This document shows positions 20,401-26,595 of a stretch of 64,000 nucleotides of DNA, one piece after another. Each line of letters begins with the position of its first letter. Position 1 is the first letter of the stretch. The notes under the pieces were generated by a model. It saw only the letters and a list, made by a program, of their open reading frames with translations. It ran no database searches and had not been told where the DNA came from. A program made the translations under genes and the position numbers. The stretch is from Oegoconia quadripuncta (taxonomy: Eukaryota; Arthropoda; Insecta; Lepidoptera; Autostichidae), in the NCBI GenBank assembly GCA_949316235.1, contig OX438754.1, positions 7,301,501 to 7,365,500 of the forward strand. Reading direction: 5' to 3'.

Positions 20401-22944
20401 ATTCTGGAAACTTATTGTATTTATAGGAAGACTCAGGAGCTCCTGCATTGCAACAAGGTCAATTAGTAGCAGTCACTGTGGGAGGCGTAGAAACGGACGG
20501 TGATCACATTGCTGTAGGGATGAAAATGAGCTGCTTCTGCCCTTGGATCGCTGAAAACTTGCCGTAAGTATTTCTAGCATAAAAGCGTCAGCTTGTCAAT
20601 ATGTGACACTTGTGATTATTTCAAAAGACTTAAAGTTAATTTGAACCTTATAGACATCGTGAATGTCGTGTCGTACCAAGAGGTTAAAACGAGGACGGAA
20701 AGTAGACGAAAGAGACGTGGTCATTACTCCACCGACAAGAGCATAGCTCTTAAATTGAAGAAGAAGACATCTTACTGCGGGCCACAGATTTTCTTTCATG
20801 GAAAGAGGAGAGCAGGCAATTCTCTGGTAGGAATCCCTGCTCAAGCTGACAGTATTCTTACGAAGTTTTCCTTGACAGTAAATTGAAAAGTAATGCTGTA
20901 TATGAAATTAGTATAATAGTAATAATTAAGAGACTGTCGCTTGGTGATTGGGTCAAGGTCTAGATAAAGAAGGCAGCAATTCTGGATACATACATAAAGT
21001 CACGACTTTTTTCCTGGATACGGTCCGTATTACAAAGAGGTTCATTTCGTTGGACCCTTAGCCACTTATTTCAAAAAATCCCAAATATTTATTTTCTTAC
21101 AAGTATAACAATCTTGTACACAATCGTGAGAGTAACCTGTTAAGCTTTTAAAAACTTGTGTTAAGATACTCTGTAGTATCCTATCACAAGTTCTACTTAC
21201 TTACCTAATTATATATTTTTTATGCACAAAATTTTATAAAGAAAATGTAATAACTAAATGAAGAGCAATGAAGAGAATTATTTCTTTCGTGATACGTGCT
21301 GCAGAGCTACCTACAGATAGTGACAGATATTTTTATTATTAAGGACAAATGGTTGACCAACAAACGACACCATTTTTATTATTTATATTATTACTGATTT
21401 GTGTCTACACTACGAAACAAGGTACAAATTTTACCAATAGATTTAGGTACCTCATACAGTTGTAGATGATCGAAGACCTTATATACTACGATTATTCCTT
21501 TCGCTATCTTGGACATTCAAAACAATAAATATATTATGTCTATGGACTGGCCTACAAAAAAACTGTTCATTATTCTACATTAGTAGTTACAACGTAGTGA
21601 CACTAAAACCGGAATGCTCAAACTCTTATATGTTTAAAGTTAAGAATTGTTTATATACTCATACCATACAGAGAGACGATAAAAATAACTGGTGGTTTGT
21701 GGAAGGCATAAATATTGTAACAGCATTAACTTTTGACAATTTGGCGTTAATCTGATTTGATTCATCACATAAACTTTATTCGGCCATGCTTTGCATCATA
21801 CGTAATAGCTTAAAATATTTACATTGATGGATTTAATTCAATACGCTTTTCGTTTTATTATTCAATAACCAATCTCGTTCATTTCAGAATATTTCATCTC
21901 ATCATACCATAGGAGTTATTAGTGAATGCTTCAATCATATTTATTACCGAAAATGTATATTTAAAGTTTTATGACGAAGTTTGTGAAATATTATTTGTTC
22001 ACGACTTTAGTTCCATTAACAAATTGTAAAAAAGTATATTCAAACCATAATAAACTTGCATCGAATTCCATTATATTATATCCAGTGGTCAAACGCGTAT
22101 TCATATAAAAAAGTCCCATCGAAATCGCTTCAGATGTTTCCGAGTTTAGCCGGGACGACAACATAGGAGAATATTTTGTGTTTTTACACGATTGCCCCTG
22201 GAAGAAGGGTAATGTTTTTCTGTTGTACCCATGTATGTATGTATAGATAGATTCCCAAGTCATCCTGCACGACTTGACGGATTTGCATGGAGTTGTTAGA
22301 TTCATCGGAATACTCAGTGTCAGAAACGTTTTATTGTAAAAAATTTAACAAAGAAACCACAAGATTTGCGAATTGTTTTTTAATACCTTTTACTATGCAG
22401 TCACGTTTTTAGTTTTAAATACTAGTTTTAAATATATAACGTTACTGCTAGACTGGTCATAGTCACACATATTACAAAGCGGTATTTTAAAAATTAACTC
22501 GGCTCACAAAATACAATATCAACAACTATTTAAGTTCGCAGTCAACTTTTCAATTTCACTCTATTGCGGTTGAGCGGTCGCATTTCCGATCACATTTTCA
22601 TCCCCTCGACGTTGGATATCATATTGGGTACCAACCATAGTACGGACACAGCTTCCGTGGACATGACGCTGTCAACTACATACTATATATGTCAAGCACG
22701 ACCATAGCTTCCTACCGTGTTTCGTGCGATTTGACATCCTCGAGTTAGCGTAATATTTGCTATATTAACCATAGTTAATCTATGAATTATAACTTAATCT
22801 ATGATTTTCAGAGATGGCGGTGAGGAGCTGAAGTGTTGCAAGAACTGTTGCGATACTAAACACTTTGAAAATGAAGAATCCAACAAGAATGGTAAACCAG
22901 GATTCAGATATAGAAAACAAAGAGCAAAGAAGTTCTATAGTTAA
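2383..22944 (+). CDS. Secreted chymotrypsin-fold serine protease homologue with a large basic insertion (gene-level model)
   Basis: The exons are 2383-2455, 4227-4338, 5916-5999, 7109-7245, 7915-8069, 11507-11752, 13172-13273, 15215-15393, 19244-19294, 20427-20563 and 22812-22944. Every intron is GT-AG and every phase agrees, apart from one missing base inside exon 8. With that base allowed for, the product is about 469 residues: signal peptide 1-22, acidic segment 25-54, catalytic His88 in TAAHC, Asp140 in DLAL, SWG at 178-180, a charged insertion of about 140 residues, and catalytic Ser383 in EDSGAP. A trypsin-like domain normally has about 230 residues. The usual R-IVGG activation site is absent: the aligned residues are E-VSAE. 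The Gly193 and Cys191 equivalents are Glu and Thr. It is therefore a secreted serine protease or, more probably, a non-catalytic homologue. The physiological role cannot be told from the sequence. Confidence 0.8.
2631..2742 (-). mobile_element. SINE-A copy, 3' part
   Basis: This is the 3' part of a tRNA-headed SINE in intron 1, recognised by the block caatcacacctgatgttaag and the following ttgggggactggc, both shared with more than ten other copies in the window. The tRNA-like head is missing. It abuts a SINE-B copy directly. Confidence 0.75.
2743..2897 (-). mobile_element. SINE-B copy (tRNA-headed)
   Basis: The minus strand reads a tRNA-like head with box A TGTAGTGGATAGTGACC and a decayed box B. 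A tail follows that matches the tail of the copy at 29882-30480. The head at 2826-2897 has point changes in the box B stem, so this is a SINE and not a working tRNA gene. Confidence 0.7.
3005..3605. repeat. Decayed dispersed repeat of the 'GGGTTCC ... GGAACCC' type
   Basis: The segment opens with tttttagggttcctttgtc and closes near ggaaccctatactgcgcg, with tctgtccgtc inside. This layout resembles a very common lepidopteran interspersed repeat. Bases 3395-3480 within it also match 53690-53790 and, inverted, 20720-20790, so part of a retroelement coding end is embedded in it. Boundaries are approximate. Confidence 0.5.
3606..4226. other. Unannotated part of intron 1
   Basis: This is AT-rich intron sequence. 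Apart from the pyrimidine tract before the exon 2 acceptor at 4225-4226, I see no coding, repeat or RNA signal. Confidence 0.4.
4227..4338 (+). CDS. Protease homologue exon 2: acidic Ala-rich pro-segment and first core strand
   Basis: The acceptor tttttttaatag precedes it, and the donor ATTGA|gtaaat follows. The exon encodes about residues 25-62. It begins [19 protein letters not shown], an Ala/Pro/acid-rich stretch likely to be extended, and ends KHTFVALI, which aligns with the PYQVSL strand of trypsin. Counting back from that strand, the trypsin N-terminal IVGG falls on VSAE, preceded by Glu rather than Arg or Lys, so there is no recognisable activation cleavage site. Incoming phase 1 and outgoing phase 2 both match the neighbours. 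The opposite strand also has an open frame here; I treat it as a shadow. Confidence 0.75.
4501..4826 (-). mobile_element. SINE-A copy, near full length
   Basis: Read on the minus strand it runs from a decayed tRNA-like head (4750-4826, ending in the gagccatggaggcgg block) to a T-rich tail at 4501. The central blocks agree with the best copy at 43577-43909. It lies in intron 2. Confidence 0.85.
4827..5915. other. Rest of intron 2
   Basis: Nothing is recognised in about 1.1 kb except the pyrimidine tract and AG at 5914-5915 that accept exon 3. An 83-codon plus-strand open frame at 5316-5567 has no recognisable motif and no phase role in the gene. Confidence 0.4.
5916..5999 (+). CDS. Protease homologue exon 3: catalytic His exon
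   Basis: It encodes residues 62-90 and contains [20 protein letters not shown]. The catalytic His88 lies in TAAHC, with the standard Cys42-Cys58 disulfide pair as Cys73 and Cys89. The acceptor is attttccag and the donor CTT|gttagt. The junction codon with exon 2 gives Asp62 and that with exon 4 gives Phe90. This is the clearest diagnostic exon of the gene. Confidence 0.92.
6514..6590 (-). mobile_element. LINE-B 3' tail fragment
   Basis: The block ttaactggatacgcatttga, followed by atctcacctgatgggaagtg, matches the 3' UTR end of the LINE-B copies at 8691, 29156 and 48180. Only the last 80 bases or so remain. It lies in intron 3. Confidence 0.65.
6770..7060 (-). mobile_element. LINE-D 3' end
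   Basis: The plus strand starts with a T-run followed by atatgagagggcggcaaacg and ends in a taattt-rich repeat. It aligns along its length with 23330-23574. The T-run is the poly(A) tail of a minus-strand insertion. It ends about 50 bases before exon 4. No coding frame survives. Confidence 0.8.
7109..7245 (+). CDS. Protease homologue exon 4
   Basis: It encodes residues 90-136, the region between the catalytic His and Asp. It has the core pattern [12 protein letters not shown] and ends [13 protein letters not shown], equivalent to the I..V..HP.Y strand that comes before the catalytic Asp in trypsin-like enzymes. The acceptor is tctattacag. The donor is AAAG|gtttgt at 7246. The better-looking gtatgt four bases on is excluded, because using it would put exon 5 out of frame. 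Confidence 0.88.
7272..7505 (-). mobile_element. 5S-SINE copy, 5S head missing
   Basis: It shares with the next element the block of a catcatc run, a ccactgttgg-like stretch, cactgggatag and ccgacttggcttaacgactg, and stops at the gaagcacgaaaac block before the 5S-like head. It is a 5'-truncated copy lying in tandem with a fuller one in intron 4. Confidence 0.75.
7556..7892 (-). mobile_element. 5S-SINE copy ending about 22 bases before exon 5
   Basis: Read on the minus strand it begins with a GCATTCG-type leader and then a 5S-rRNA-like promoter region whose box C core appears as TTTGGATGGGTGACC (7802-7818). It ends with a CATC/GATG repeat tail. Its 5' end lies about 22 bases before the exon 5 acceptor, so the branch point region of intron 4 may come from the element. 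Confidence 0.8.
7915..8069 (+). CDS. Protease homologue exon 5: catalytic Asp exon
   Basis: It encodes residues 136-187. [10 protein letters not shown] contains the catalytic Asp140 (DLAL in place of the usual DIAL). [10 protein letters not shown] near the end matches the VSGWG strand of the second barrel. The acceptor is tttccctacag and the donor GAT|gtaagt, a near-perfect consensus. It ends in phase 0, immediately before the loop where the charged insertion begins. Confidence 0.92.
8190..8520 (+). repeat. Dispersed repeat shared with 56740-56960, split by a MITE
   Basis: The blocks tcgtcaattcttaaccgatt, ttgatagggtt and tctgatgatgcac recur in the same order at 56810-56920. In this copy the middle is interrupted by the inverted-repeat element at 8294-8420. 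The family is not identified. Confidence 0.55.
8294..8420. mobile_element. Short MITE-like element with 34-bp terminal inverted repeats
   Basis: The arms at 8294-8327 and 8387-8420 are reverse complements at 30 of 34 positions and begin acataa. About 59 bases lie between them, with no coding capacity. It interrupts the dispersed repeat at 8190-8520; the copy at 56740-56960 lacks it. Confidence 0.65.
8688..9615 (-). mobile_element. LINE-B copy, 5'-truncated and split by a MITE
   Basis: Two blocks belong to one LINE copy. Bases 9494-9615 encode [19 protein letters not shown] and [11 protein letters not shown] on the minus strand. Bases 8688-8952 encode the following [13 protein letters not shown] and then the 3' UTR ending in a T-run. 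The same order without a break is seen at 47878-48215. The element at 8953-9493 was inserted between them. It lies in intron 5. Confidence 0.75.
8953..9493. mobile_element. MITE with 18-bp terminal inverted repeats and TA flanks
   Basis: The left end GCCCAGGGAAAATACGGT (8953-8970) is the inverted complement of 9476-9493, with one mismatch. TA lies directly outside both ends (8951-8952 and 9494-9495), as expected for a target duplication of the Tc1/mariner type. The 505-base interior has no coding frame. It splits a LINE-B copy. Confidence 0.7.
10020..10440 (-). mobile_element. Retroelement coding-end remnant
   Basis: The minus strand encodes fragments such as [19 protein letters not shown] followed by a degraded charged tail. 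This resembles the C-terminal part of a common insect retroelement ORF (WFGHVERM motif), probably of RTE type. Frames are broken and boundaries approximate. A 114-codon open frame on the plus strand is its antisense shadow. Confidence 0.5.
11238..11478. repeat. Short tandem array, unit about 92 bases, next to exon 6
   Basis: Three units start at 11238, 11332 and 11423 (spacing 94 and 91). Each opens tgcNNcc(t/c)..tactggtgt and contains ccgggaa. The third lacks the tcctattctattgt stretch and runs into the splice acceptor region of exon 6. Confidence 0.7.
11507..11752 (+). CDS. Protease homologue exon 6: highly charged insertion
   Basis: It has 82 codons, phase 0 in and 0 out, with acceptor cacttatttaag and donor GACAAG|gtatgc. 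By my count 22 residues are Lys or Arg and 15 are Asp or Glu, with no Cys. It starts [18 protein letters not shown] and contains [11 protein letters not shown], whose dibasic sites could be cut by a proprotein convertase. It has no resemblance to the protease fold and should be largely disordered or helical on the surface. It belongs to the gene because its phase fits and the frame is open; expression is not shown. Confidence 0.72.
11753..13171. other. Intron 6
   Basis: Bases 12130-12270 contain a decayed dispersed repeat (tgtctgt..., ending ccatgcttgatgtaaatttt) also seen at 57330-57540, 31720-31830 and 38900-39020. The rest is AT-rich with nothing recognised. Confidence 0.45.
13172..13273 (+). 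CDS. Protease homologue exon 7: strongly basic insertion
   Basis: It has 34 codons, phase 0 in and out, between acceptor ttttttatttctag and donor ACG|gtacat. It encodes [19 protein letters not shown] and then [14 protein letters not shown]. By my count 13 of 34 residues are Lys or Arg and only one is acidic. Like exon 6 it can be skipped without changing the frame. PAKRQTR resembles a proprotein convertase site. Confidence 0.68.
13274..14862. other. Intron 7, upstream part
   Basis: Most is A-rich with nothing recognised. Bases 13985-14060 read on the minus strand as a decayed tRNA-like head with box B ggttcgagtcc, probably a SINE remnant. Confidence 0.35.
14863..15114 (-). mobile_element. 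SINE-A copy
   Basis: It carries the caatcacacctgatg, ggcacatt and ttgggggactggc-type blocks, ending in the agtcacggaggcgg head at 15101-15114. The box B region is deleted. It lies 100 bases before exon 8. Confidence 0.8.
15215..15393 (+). CDS. Protease homologue exon 8: end of insertion and core strand with Cys168 equivalent; frame broken by one missing base
   Basis: The acceptor is cggtttccag and the donor GAC|gtgagt, and the neighbours need phase 0 at both ends. The first 15 codons ([14 protein letters not shown]...) are open in phase 0. From 15259 the next frame encodes [19 protein letters not shown] and then RLIGNNYD, matching the L..V.V.V....C strand of the protease fold. The two frames would join if the A-run at 15254-15258 had one more A, which would give 60 codons. 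As printed, the upstream frame reaches a stop at about 15335. This may be a sequencing error, an allele or real decay. A shorter exon ending at CAG|gtaaat (15283) is also phase-neutral but would delete the core strand. Confidence 0.7.
15661..15940 (+). mobile_element. 5S-SINE copy with most of the 5S region deleted
   Basis: It starts gcactcatgacgcattcgc, matching the leader at 50616 and 34688. It jumps to attttaacacgagtgttttc, then runs through tcccggttgttttcaattta and a gtcccagtgag block to a ggtgatgat tail. It lies in intron 8. Confidence 0.7.
15941..16734. other. Intron 8, between 5S-SINE and LINE-J
   Basis: Bases 16200-16290 (actcttcccgtgagttcac..) look like a decayed copy of the dispersed repeat with core tcttcccgtgggtgtcg, also at 18975-19075 and 51985-52110. 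Nothing else is recognised. Confidence 0.4.
16735..18044 (+). mobile_element. LINE-J copy, 3' half with intact reverse transcriptase end
   Basis: The frame is open from upstream of the homology to a stop at 17796. It shows [35 protein letters not shown], the catalytic FADDTS, then [24 protein letters not shown] and a C-terminus ending YLDDKQSWT. The match to the copy at base 1 ([15 protein letters not shown]) fades upstream of about 16735, so the insertion is 5'-truncated. The 3' end is an ataaagc signal followed by ttttgattttgattttgat. The endonuclease half is missing, so it cannot move on its own. It lies in intron 8 in the same orientation as the gene. Confidence 0.88.
18110..18660 (-). 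mobile_element. Decayed SINE-C related region
   Basis: Bases 18132-18160 (acacagcgccatctagtttc), 18468-18510 (ggatactagatggttgataa) and 18560-18630 (catcacacaaacatatgccc) recur in order at 60180-60330. Between them, 18228-18390 is nearly free of G on the plus strand. The tRNA-like head is badly decayed. Confidence 0.5.
18965..19075. repeat. Dispersed repeat with tcttcccgt core
   Basis: The text ccgtctcttcccgtatgtgt and the following ccaaaaaactattcca and cacatttcaacggcgatt match 51985-52070. The family is not identified. Confidence 0.5.
19244..19294 (+). CDS. Protease homologue exon 9: Cys182 equivalent and S1-pocket loop
   Basis: It has 17 codons, [17 protein letters not shown], with donor AAA|gtaagt. 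The Cys aligns with Cys182 of trypsin, and the Cys in GWQC of exon 8 aligns with its partner Cys168. Position 189, which sets trypsin specificity, falls on Tyr. Position 191, normally Cys, is Thr. Three AGs stand close together (19241, 19243, 19249). The first would give the wrong phase; the other two differ by two codons (NQ). Confidence 0.8.
19365..19960 (-). mobile_element. RTE-like LINE 3' remnant, split by SINE-A
   Basis: Bases 19799-19960 encode, on the minus strand, [19 protein letters not shown], the conserved K.KWQWAGH.AR stretch near the end of RTE-type ORFs. Bases 19365-19453 hold the 3' end with a catcatcat tail. The order matches the unsplit copy at 33325-33545. A gact stretch on both sides of the SINE is a possible short target duplication. 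Confidence 0.65.
19454..19798 (+). mobile_element. SINE-A copy, full length, nested in an RTE-like remnant
   Basis: It begins cctccgtggctcaatgtaaa (box A) with gcgggttcgatccccagcgg (box B), passes through ccaccatcttatctaaatct and ends aagtaccaacccgttgttca plus an A-run. It interrupts the RTE-like remnant and lies in intron 9, about 160 bases after exon 9. Confidence 0.9.
20427..20563 (+). CDS. Protease homologue exon 10: catalytic Ser exon
   Basis: It starts [16 protein letters not shown], the counterpart of GDSGGP, so the catalytic Ser is kept. The residue at position 193, whose backbone NH forms the oxyanion hole and which is nearly always Gly, is Glu. Position 197 is Ala. [11 protein letters not shown] at the end is the usual C-terminal helix with its Trp-Ile. 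The Cys220 equivalent is absent, in line with the lost Cys191. The acceptor is attgtatttatag and the donor CC|gtaagt (phase 2). Confidence 0.92.
20564..22811. other. Intron 10 before the first alternative last exon
   Basis: Bases 20650-20790 encode [17 protein letters not shown] and match, inverted, 53690-53800 and part of 3395-3480; they are a retroelement coding end on the plus strand. The remaining 2 kb is AT-rich, with no coding or repeat signal that I can support. Confidence 0.45.
22812..22944 (+). CDS. Protease homologue last exon A: basic Cys-rich tail
   Basis: The acceptor tgattttcag joins in phase 2 to exon 10 (junction codon Pro). The 43 following residues begin [20 protein letters not shown] and end basic ([13 protein letters not shown]) before TAA at 22942-22944. 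The paired Cys doublets are unusual in this family. A gtaaac donor inside it at 22892 could join it to 24373 in another frame; see the findings. Confidence 0.72.
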
Positions 22945-23198
22945 GTACTTAAAATACCTAATTAGTTCTAACTGCTAGATACAAACAAAAAAACCGTCAG
23001 TAGTAAAGTGGTTTGCTATAATATTTTGATGGTCAAGGACAATACTCTCCTTTGGTACAGTCTGCAACATTATTGTGCCAACAAGCAACAACAAATTTTG
23101 TAAAGCAACGCTTATATTCACCACTGAATTTCTATAAGCTGTAGCTGTATGTGCAGGTAAAGTAGCTCCTCAGAGGAAAATACGTACAATGATTTAAA

Positions 23199-23208
23199 AA
23201 TAAATAAA
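23199..23208 (+). terminator. Poly(A) signals after last exon A
   Basis: Two overlapping AATAAA hexamers lie about 255 bases after the TAA of last exon A, a suitable place for the 3' end of that transcript form. Confidence 0.5.
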
Positions 23209-23329
23209 TTATAAGACACATTATTAAGGCCATTGCGTGCCGTAACGTTAAATTAATGCTTTCGTACTTGTTTTTCACTTGTTTTGTAGCTTCAGCAAAA
23301 TTTCAAGATTGAACCCTATAGGTTTTGAT

Positions 23330-23574
23330 TTTTTTTTTAAATTTTATTTATATGAGAGGGCGGCAAACGAGCATTCGGGTCACCTGATGGAAAGTAATCA
23401 CCGCCGCCCATGGACACCCGCAACACCAAAAGGGTCACAGATGCGTTGCCTGCCTTTGAGGAATACCGCTGCCGGAAGCCCGTTCCACAGGGTGGTCGTA
23501 CGTGGTAAGAAATTTCTTGAGAAACGTACAGTGGTAGACTTCCACTCAGGTGATGTGGATGGAAATTTAATTTA
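23330..23574 (-). mobile_element. LINE-D 3' end with 12-bp target duplication
   Basis: The element is flanked by ataggttttgat at 23318-23329 and again at 23575-23586. Inside it starts with a T-run (the poly(A) tail on the minus strand) and atatgagagggcggcaaacg. It aligns with 6770-7060 but is shorter at the truncated end and has an internal deletion near 23455. The clean duplication suggests a fairly young insertion. Confidence 0.88.
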
Positions 23575-23586
23575 ATAGGTTTTGAT

Positions 23587-24372
23587 GATGTAGATTGGCT
23601 ATTAGTATTAAAAAAATTGCTCTGAAAGACTACATCTTATTGCGTTTTTATCGCAGATCTTAGTTGGTATTCGATATTAATTTCAACTTTCAGAATACTC
23701 TGAAACTGTTTTCACTACTACTGTTTCATCGAAAGCCTTGTGGCATAATTGCAAACTGTTTAGTAAAAAAATTTATTCACGGAGAGCGGAATAAGAACTC
23801 CGTAGTTTATTCAATTCAAACATGATGTTTCGTGAATCTTATTGGCACCTATGTGGCTACAGACCATTAACTTCATGCGCCATACTCCTGGCACACGAGG
23901 TGGGGTTGTGAGGAATGATCTTCGTCGTTCACTGCCCCTTTTCACAAAGACATCTAATTACCTTCGATGTTTTTGAAGAACTATTTATTAGACTTGTATA
24001 TTTCGGTGACACTATTATGCACAGTTTTATGGAACATAAATTATAATCATAGGCAAAGCAGTATCTGCGTATGAGAAATGACGATACCAGAAATAAGTGA
24101 CGCCAGAATGCTAACTTAAAATATTGAATATGTCTTAAACTACAATGCACATTTTTTTACCGTTGGACATTATTTGGCACTATTTTAGCAAATGCTTTTA
24201 ACATTATCAATAGCTGAATTCCACTTTGAGTATTTTAGCATCACGTGGGACCTCCTTGTTATATTCATATAAAACGGATACGCTCTATATTTCAGTAACA
24301 GTATAGATCTGCCGCGAATAATGCACATTGCTTTATAATCGACTTTAGCTCATAAAGTATAATTATTTACAG
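23587..24372. other. Intron between the two alternative last exons
   Basis: Nothing is recognised in about 790 bases, apart from the attatttacag acceptor at 24362-24372. Confidence 0.4.
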
Positions 24373-24454
24373 ATTCCAAGCAAACGGTGAGAGTTATTAT
24401 GAAGAAAGTGATGGAGAAGAAGCCCCACCTTTCAAGATGGAACCGCCAGTTTAG
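24373..24454 (+). CDS. Protease homologue last exon B: acidic tail
   Basis: Acceptor attatttacag; joining exon 10 in phase 2 gives Pro, then FQANGESYYEESDGEEAPP and KMEPPV before TAG at 24452-24454. The tail is 26 residues and strongly acidic, the opposite in charge to last exon A. It needs the same incoming phase as last exon A, so the two look like mutually exclusive last exons. If last exon A is spliced from 22892, a different frame is read here. Confidence 0.65.
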
Positions 24455-24592
24455 ATGGGTGACTGTATTTATATTTATTGTAATATCGTCACTGTCAGTG
24501 CTGTAAATAAGATTCAAATCTGCCTCGAAGCATCAGTAACAATTGTTGCTTCGAATGTGGTGTGAGTGATGAAAGAGTGTTAGTGAATTTTA

Positions 24593-24598
24593 AATAAA
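24593..24598 (+). terminator. Poly(A) signal after last exon B
   Basis: AATAAA lies 139 bases after the TAG of last exon B and is followed by a GT- and T-rich stretch (gaagtgttatttctctaacgtg region), a good polyadenylation context. Confidence 0.65.
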
Positions 24599-24619
24599 TG
24601 AAGTGTTATTTCTCTAACG

Positions 24620-25263
24620 TGACCTCTTTCTTTATTTGATCTCAAAGTTTAATGATATTTATTTAACGAACAGAAAATATTTGGAATCATTGTTACGAAC
24701 GTAATGACCTGTAGGTATATTATAAAGTACCTAAGGCTAGGTTTCCACCAGATAACCTAATAGACTGACGTTAATATGAAGAAAATTGGTTAAATATCAA
24801 CCAAGTCATGTAGTCAAAATAACTGCTAAACCAGTAAGTAATGGACAGTGGCGTCATTATTAATTAAGAATGTTATCCAAACAAGCAGCAAATAGAATAA
24901 GTATCCGTCGAAGGAACGTTTAGGAGTTCAATAAAGTAGCGAATAAAACAGGTAAGTACGGAATGGATTAATGAGTACCCTTGCATAAAAGGGAATTATG
25001 CACTCGCTATAATAGCGCAAAGGAACTAAGGCGTTGTATACATATATGAGCTGGGCATCACGCCTCCGTTCAAGTCCACTTAGACAGTCATTGCATTGGC
25101 GCGGCGTTCCCAAAAATTTCTGCGATCTCGACTACCCATGACATCTACCACCCAGAGATTAAGATCAAAACTTTCGGCCTCATAACCAAAGTGACGACCA
25201 AAGCGCCCCAAGCAGGCAAGTTGTCAGTCGCAAATATTTTGAGAACTTCGCACACTTCTTCTT
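24620..25263. other. Sequence downstream of the gene
   Basis: No coding, repeat or RNA signal is recognised here. Confidence 0.35.
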
Positions 25264-25374
25264 ATAAATATATTGAGACTTGGCCATCGCCTGAAAAGAC
25301 GTGTAAATTCAATCGCCTGAAAACACATGTAAATTCAATTATTTAGTGCGATGGCCAAGTCTCGATATATTTAT
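25264..25374. repeat. Foldback with 27-bp arms and a duplicated loop
   Basis: The arms 25264-25290 and 25348-25374 are reverse complements with one mismatch (core gagacttggccatcgc). The 57-base loop holds two near-identical copies of ctgaaaagacgtgtaaattc about 29 bases apart. No coding capacity. Confidence 0.8.
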
Positions 25375-26189
25375 ATAAAACATTAAAGAATTTTAATATT
25401 GATATGCGTCACTATAAGATGCTGTTAATTATTACGTAACAACTTAATGCTTCGAGTACGGAGATTCCAGACACAATTGATTTTCAATTGTTATGGACCA
25501 CGATCGTAGTCTTAGAGACTGGACGTATTAAGACAGAAAGTCGCTTAAGTAGAGACTGAATAAATTAACAACCGACTTGGTATTACATGGATCTCACAAC
25601 TTTTTACCGCAGAACAATTGAGATGCGAGACTTGGTTTTTTTGACAAGTATTGTTTTTGATGGGATTGTATTGACATACAAGATCTGAATTGTATTCACC
25701 ATTATAAATAATCAATTGGGGTCCTTGTCTTTCATTCCTACGTTGATTATTGTCTTTTTTATACAAAGATATTTTTAAAAACTTAGTGAAAACACATATT
25801 TGATTAGGACTGTACCTACCCACAAGCTACGGCTAACATTGCACGTATATTGCTTGTCATACCTTATCATAAAAAATTCAACTGAGTATTTTAAAATTAG
25901 ATATTTGAAATGATTCATTTATCCTAGCATTTGGCCTCCATTGAACAAGGGCTAGCTTGGGGATTAATTTTTGCATTTCTACAGTCGAATCTATAACTTT
26001 TGTATGGAAAGTCGAAATTTTTTCTGTAAATACACGATATTACGGTAGTTGCAGTCTGTTCCGGAACACCGCAGTGGCATGTCGGAAAGTCTATGAGCAC
26101 CCTAAACCCATGGAAGTAGTGTGGAGGAAGTTCTGAATAAAGTTACCCGTCGGAATCTAGCGGCTTAGCCCACTCCGCCAGCCATTATG

Positions 26190-26595
26190 CCAAACGCGTT
26201 AGTGCTTGACCCCAATCACACTTGATGTTAAGTGAAGAGGTTGAAGGTGGCAATGCGGTCATCAGGAACTCTTCTTATATGGGGCACTGGCTATCTTATC
26301 TCAAACAGCTGGACACAATACTATGGAGCGTCTTCTATGCTGCCCTGCGTGTCCCGACACTTGTATGCTAGAGGACCTCTACGATGCCACAGACAATGCT
26401 GTACGCTTGCCCATATTCTAGTCTTCAAGAATTTGATGTTTTTGCCATCGACTCGCTAAGAAGAACAATGCTATCAACATTGCTGTTTGTTGGTTGTCCT
26501 AGATAATATTGCTAGCCAGGCAAACCTTTAAAAGTGTCATACCACCAATTAAACCGAGTAGTAAACATGGAACCCGCTGGGAATCGAACCTGCAT
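26190..26595 (-). mobile_element. SINE-A copy, broken, outer layer of a nest
   Basis: It has gcgttagtgcttgacc and caatcacacttgatgttaag at the tail end and an internal insertion at about 26320-26460. The tRNA-like head ggaatcgaacctgcat is cut off at 26595 by the MITE at 26596. A weak continuation of the head may lie after 27113. Confidence 0.65.

Noticed and set aside
20593..20886. Plus-strand gene of 97 codons in intron 10
   Set aside because: It includes a retroelement coding end also found at 53686-53905, and it overlaps the intron start.
25289..25347. CRISPR-like repeats
   Set aside because: Only two copies of a phrase inside a hairpin loop, in an insect genome.
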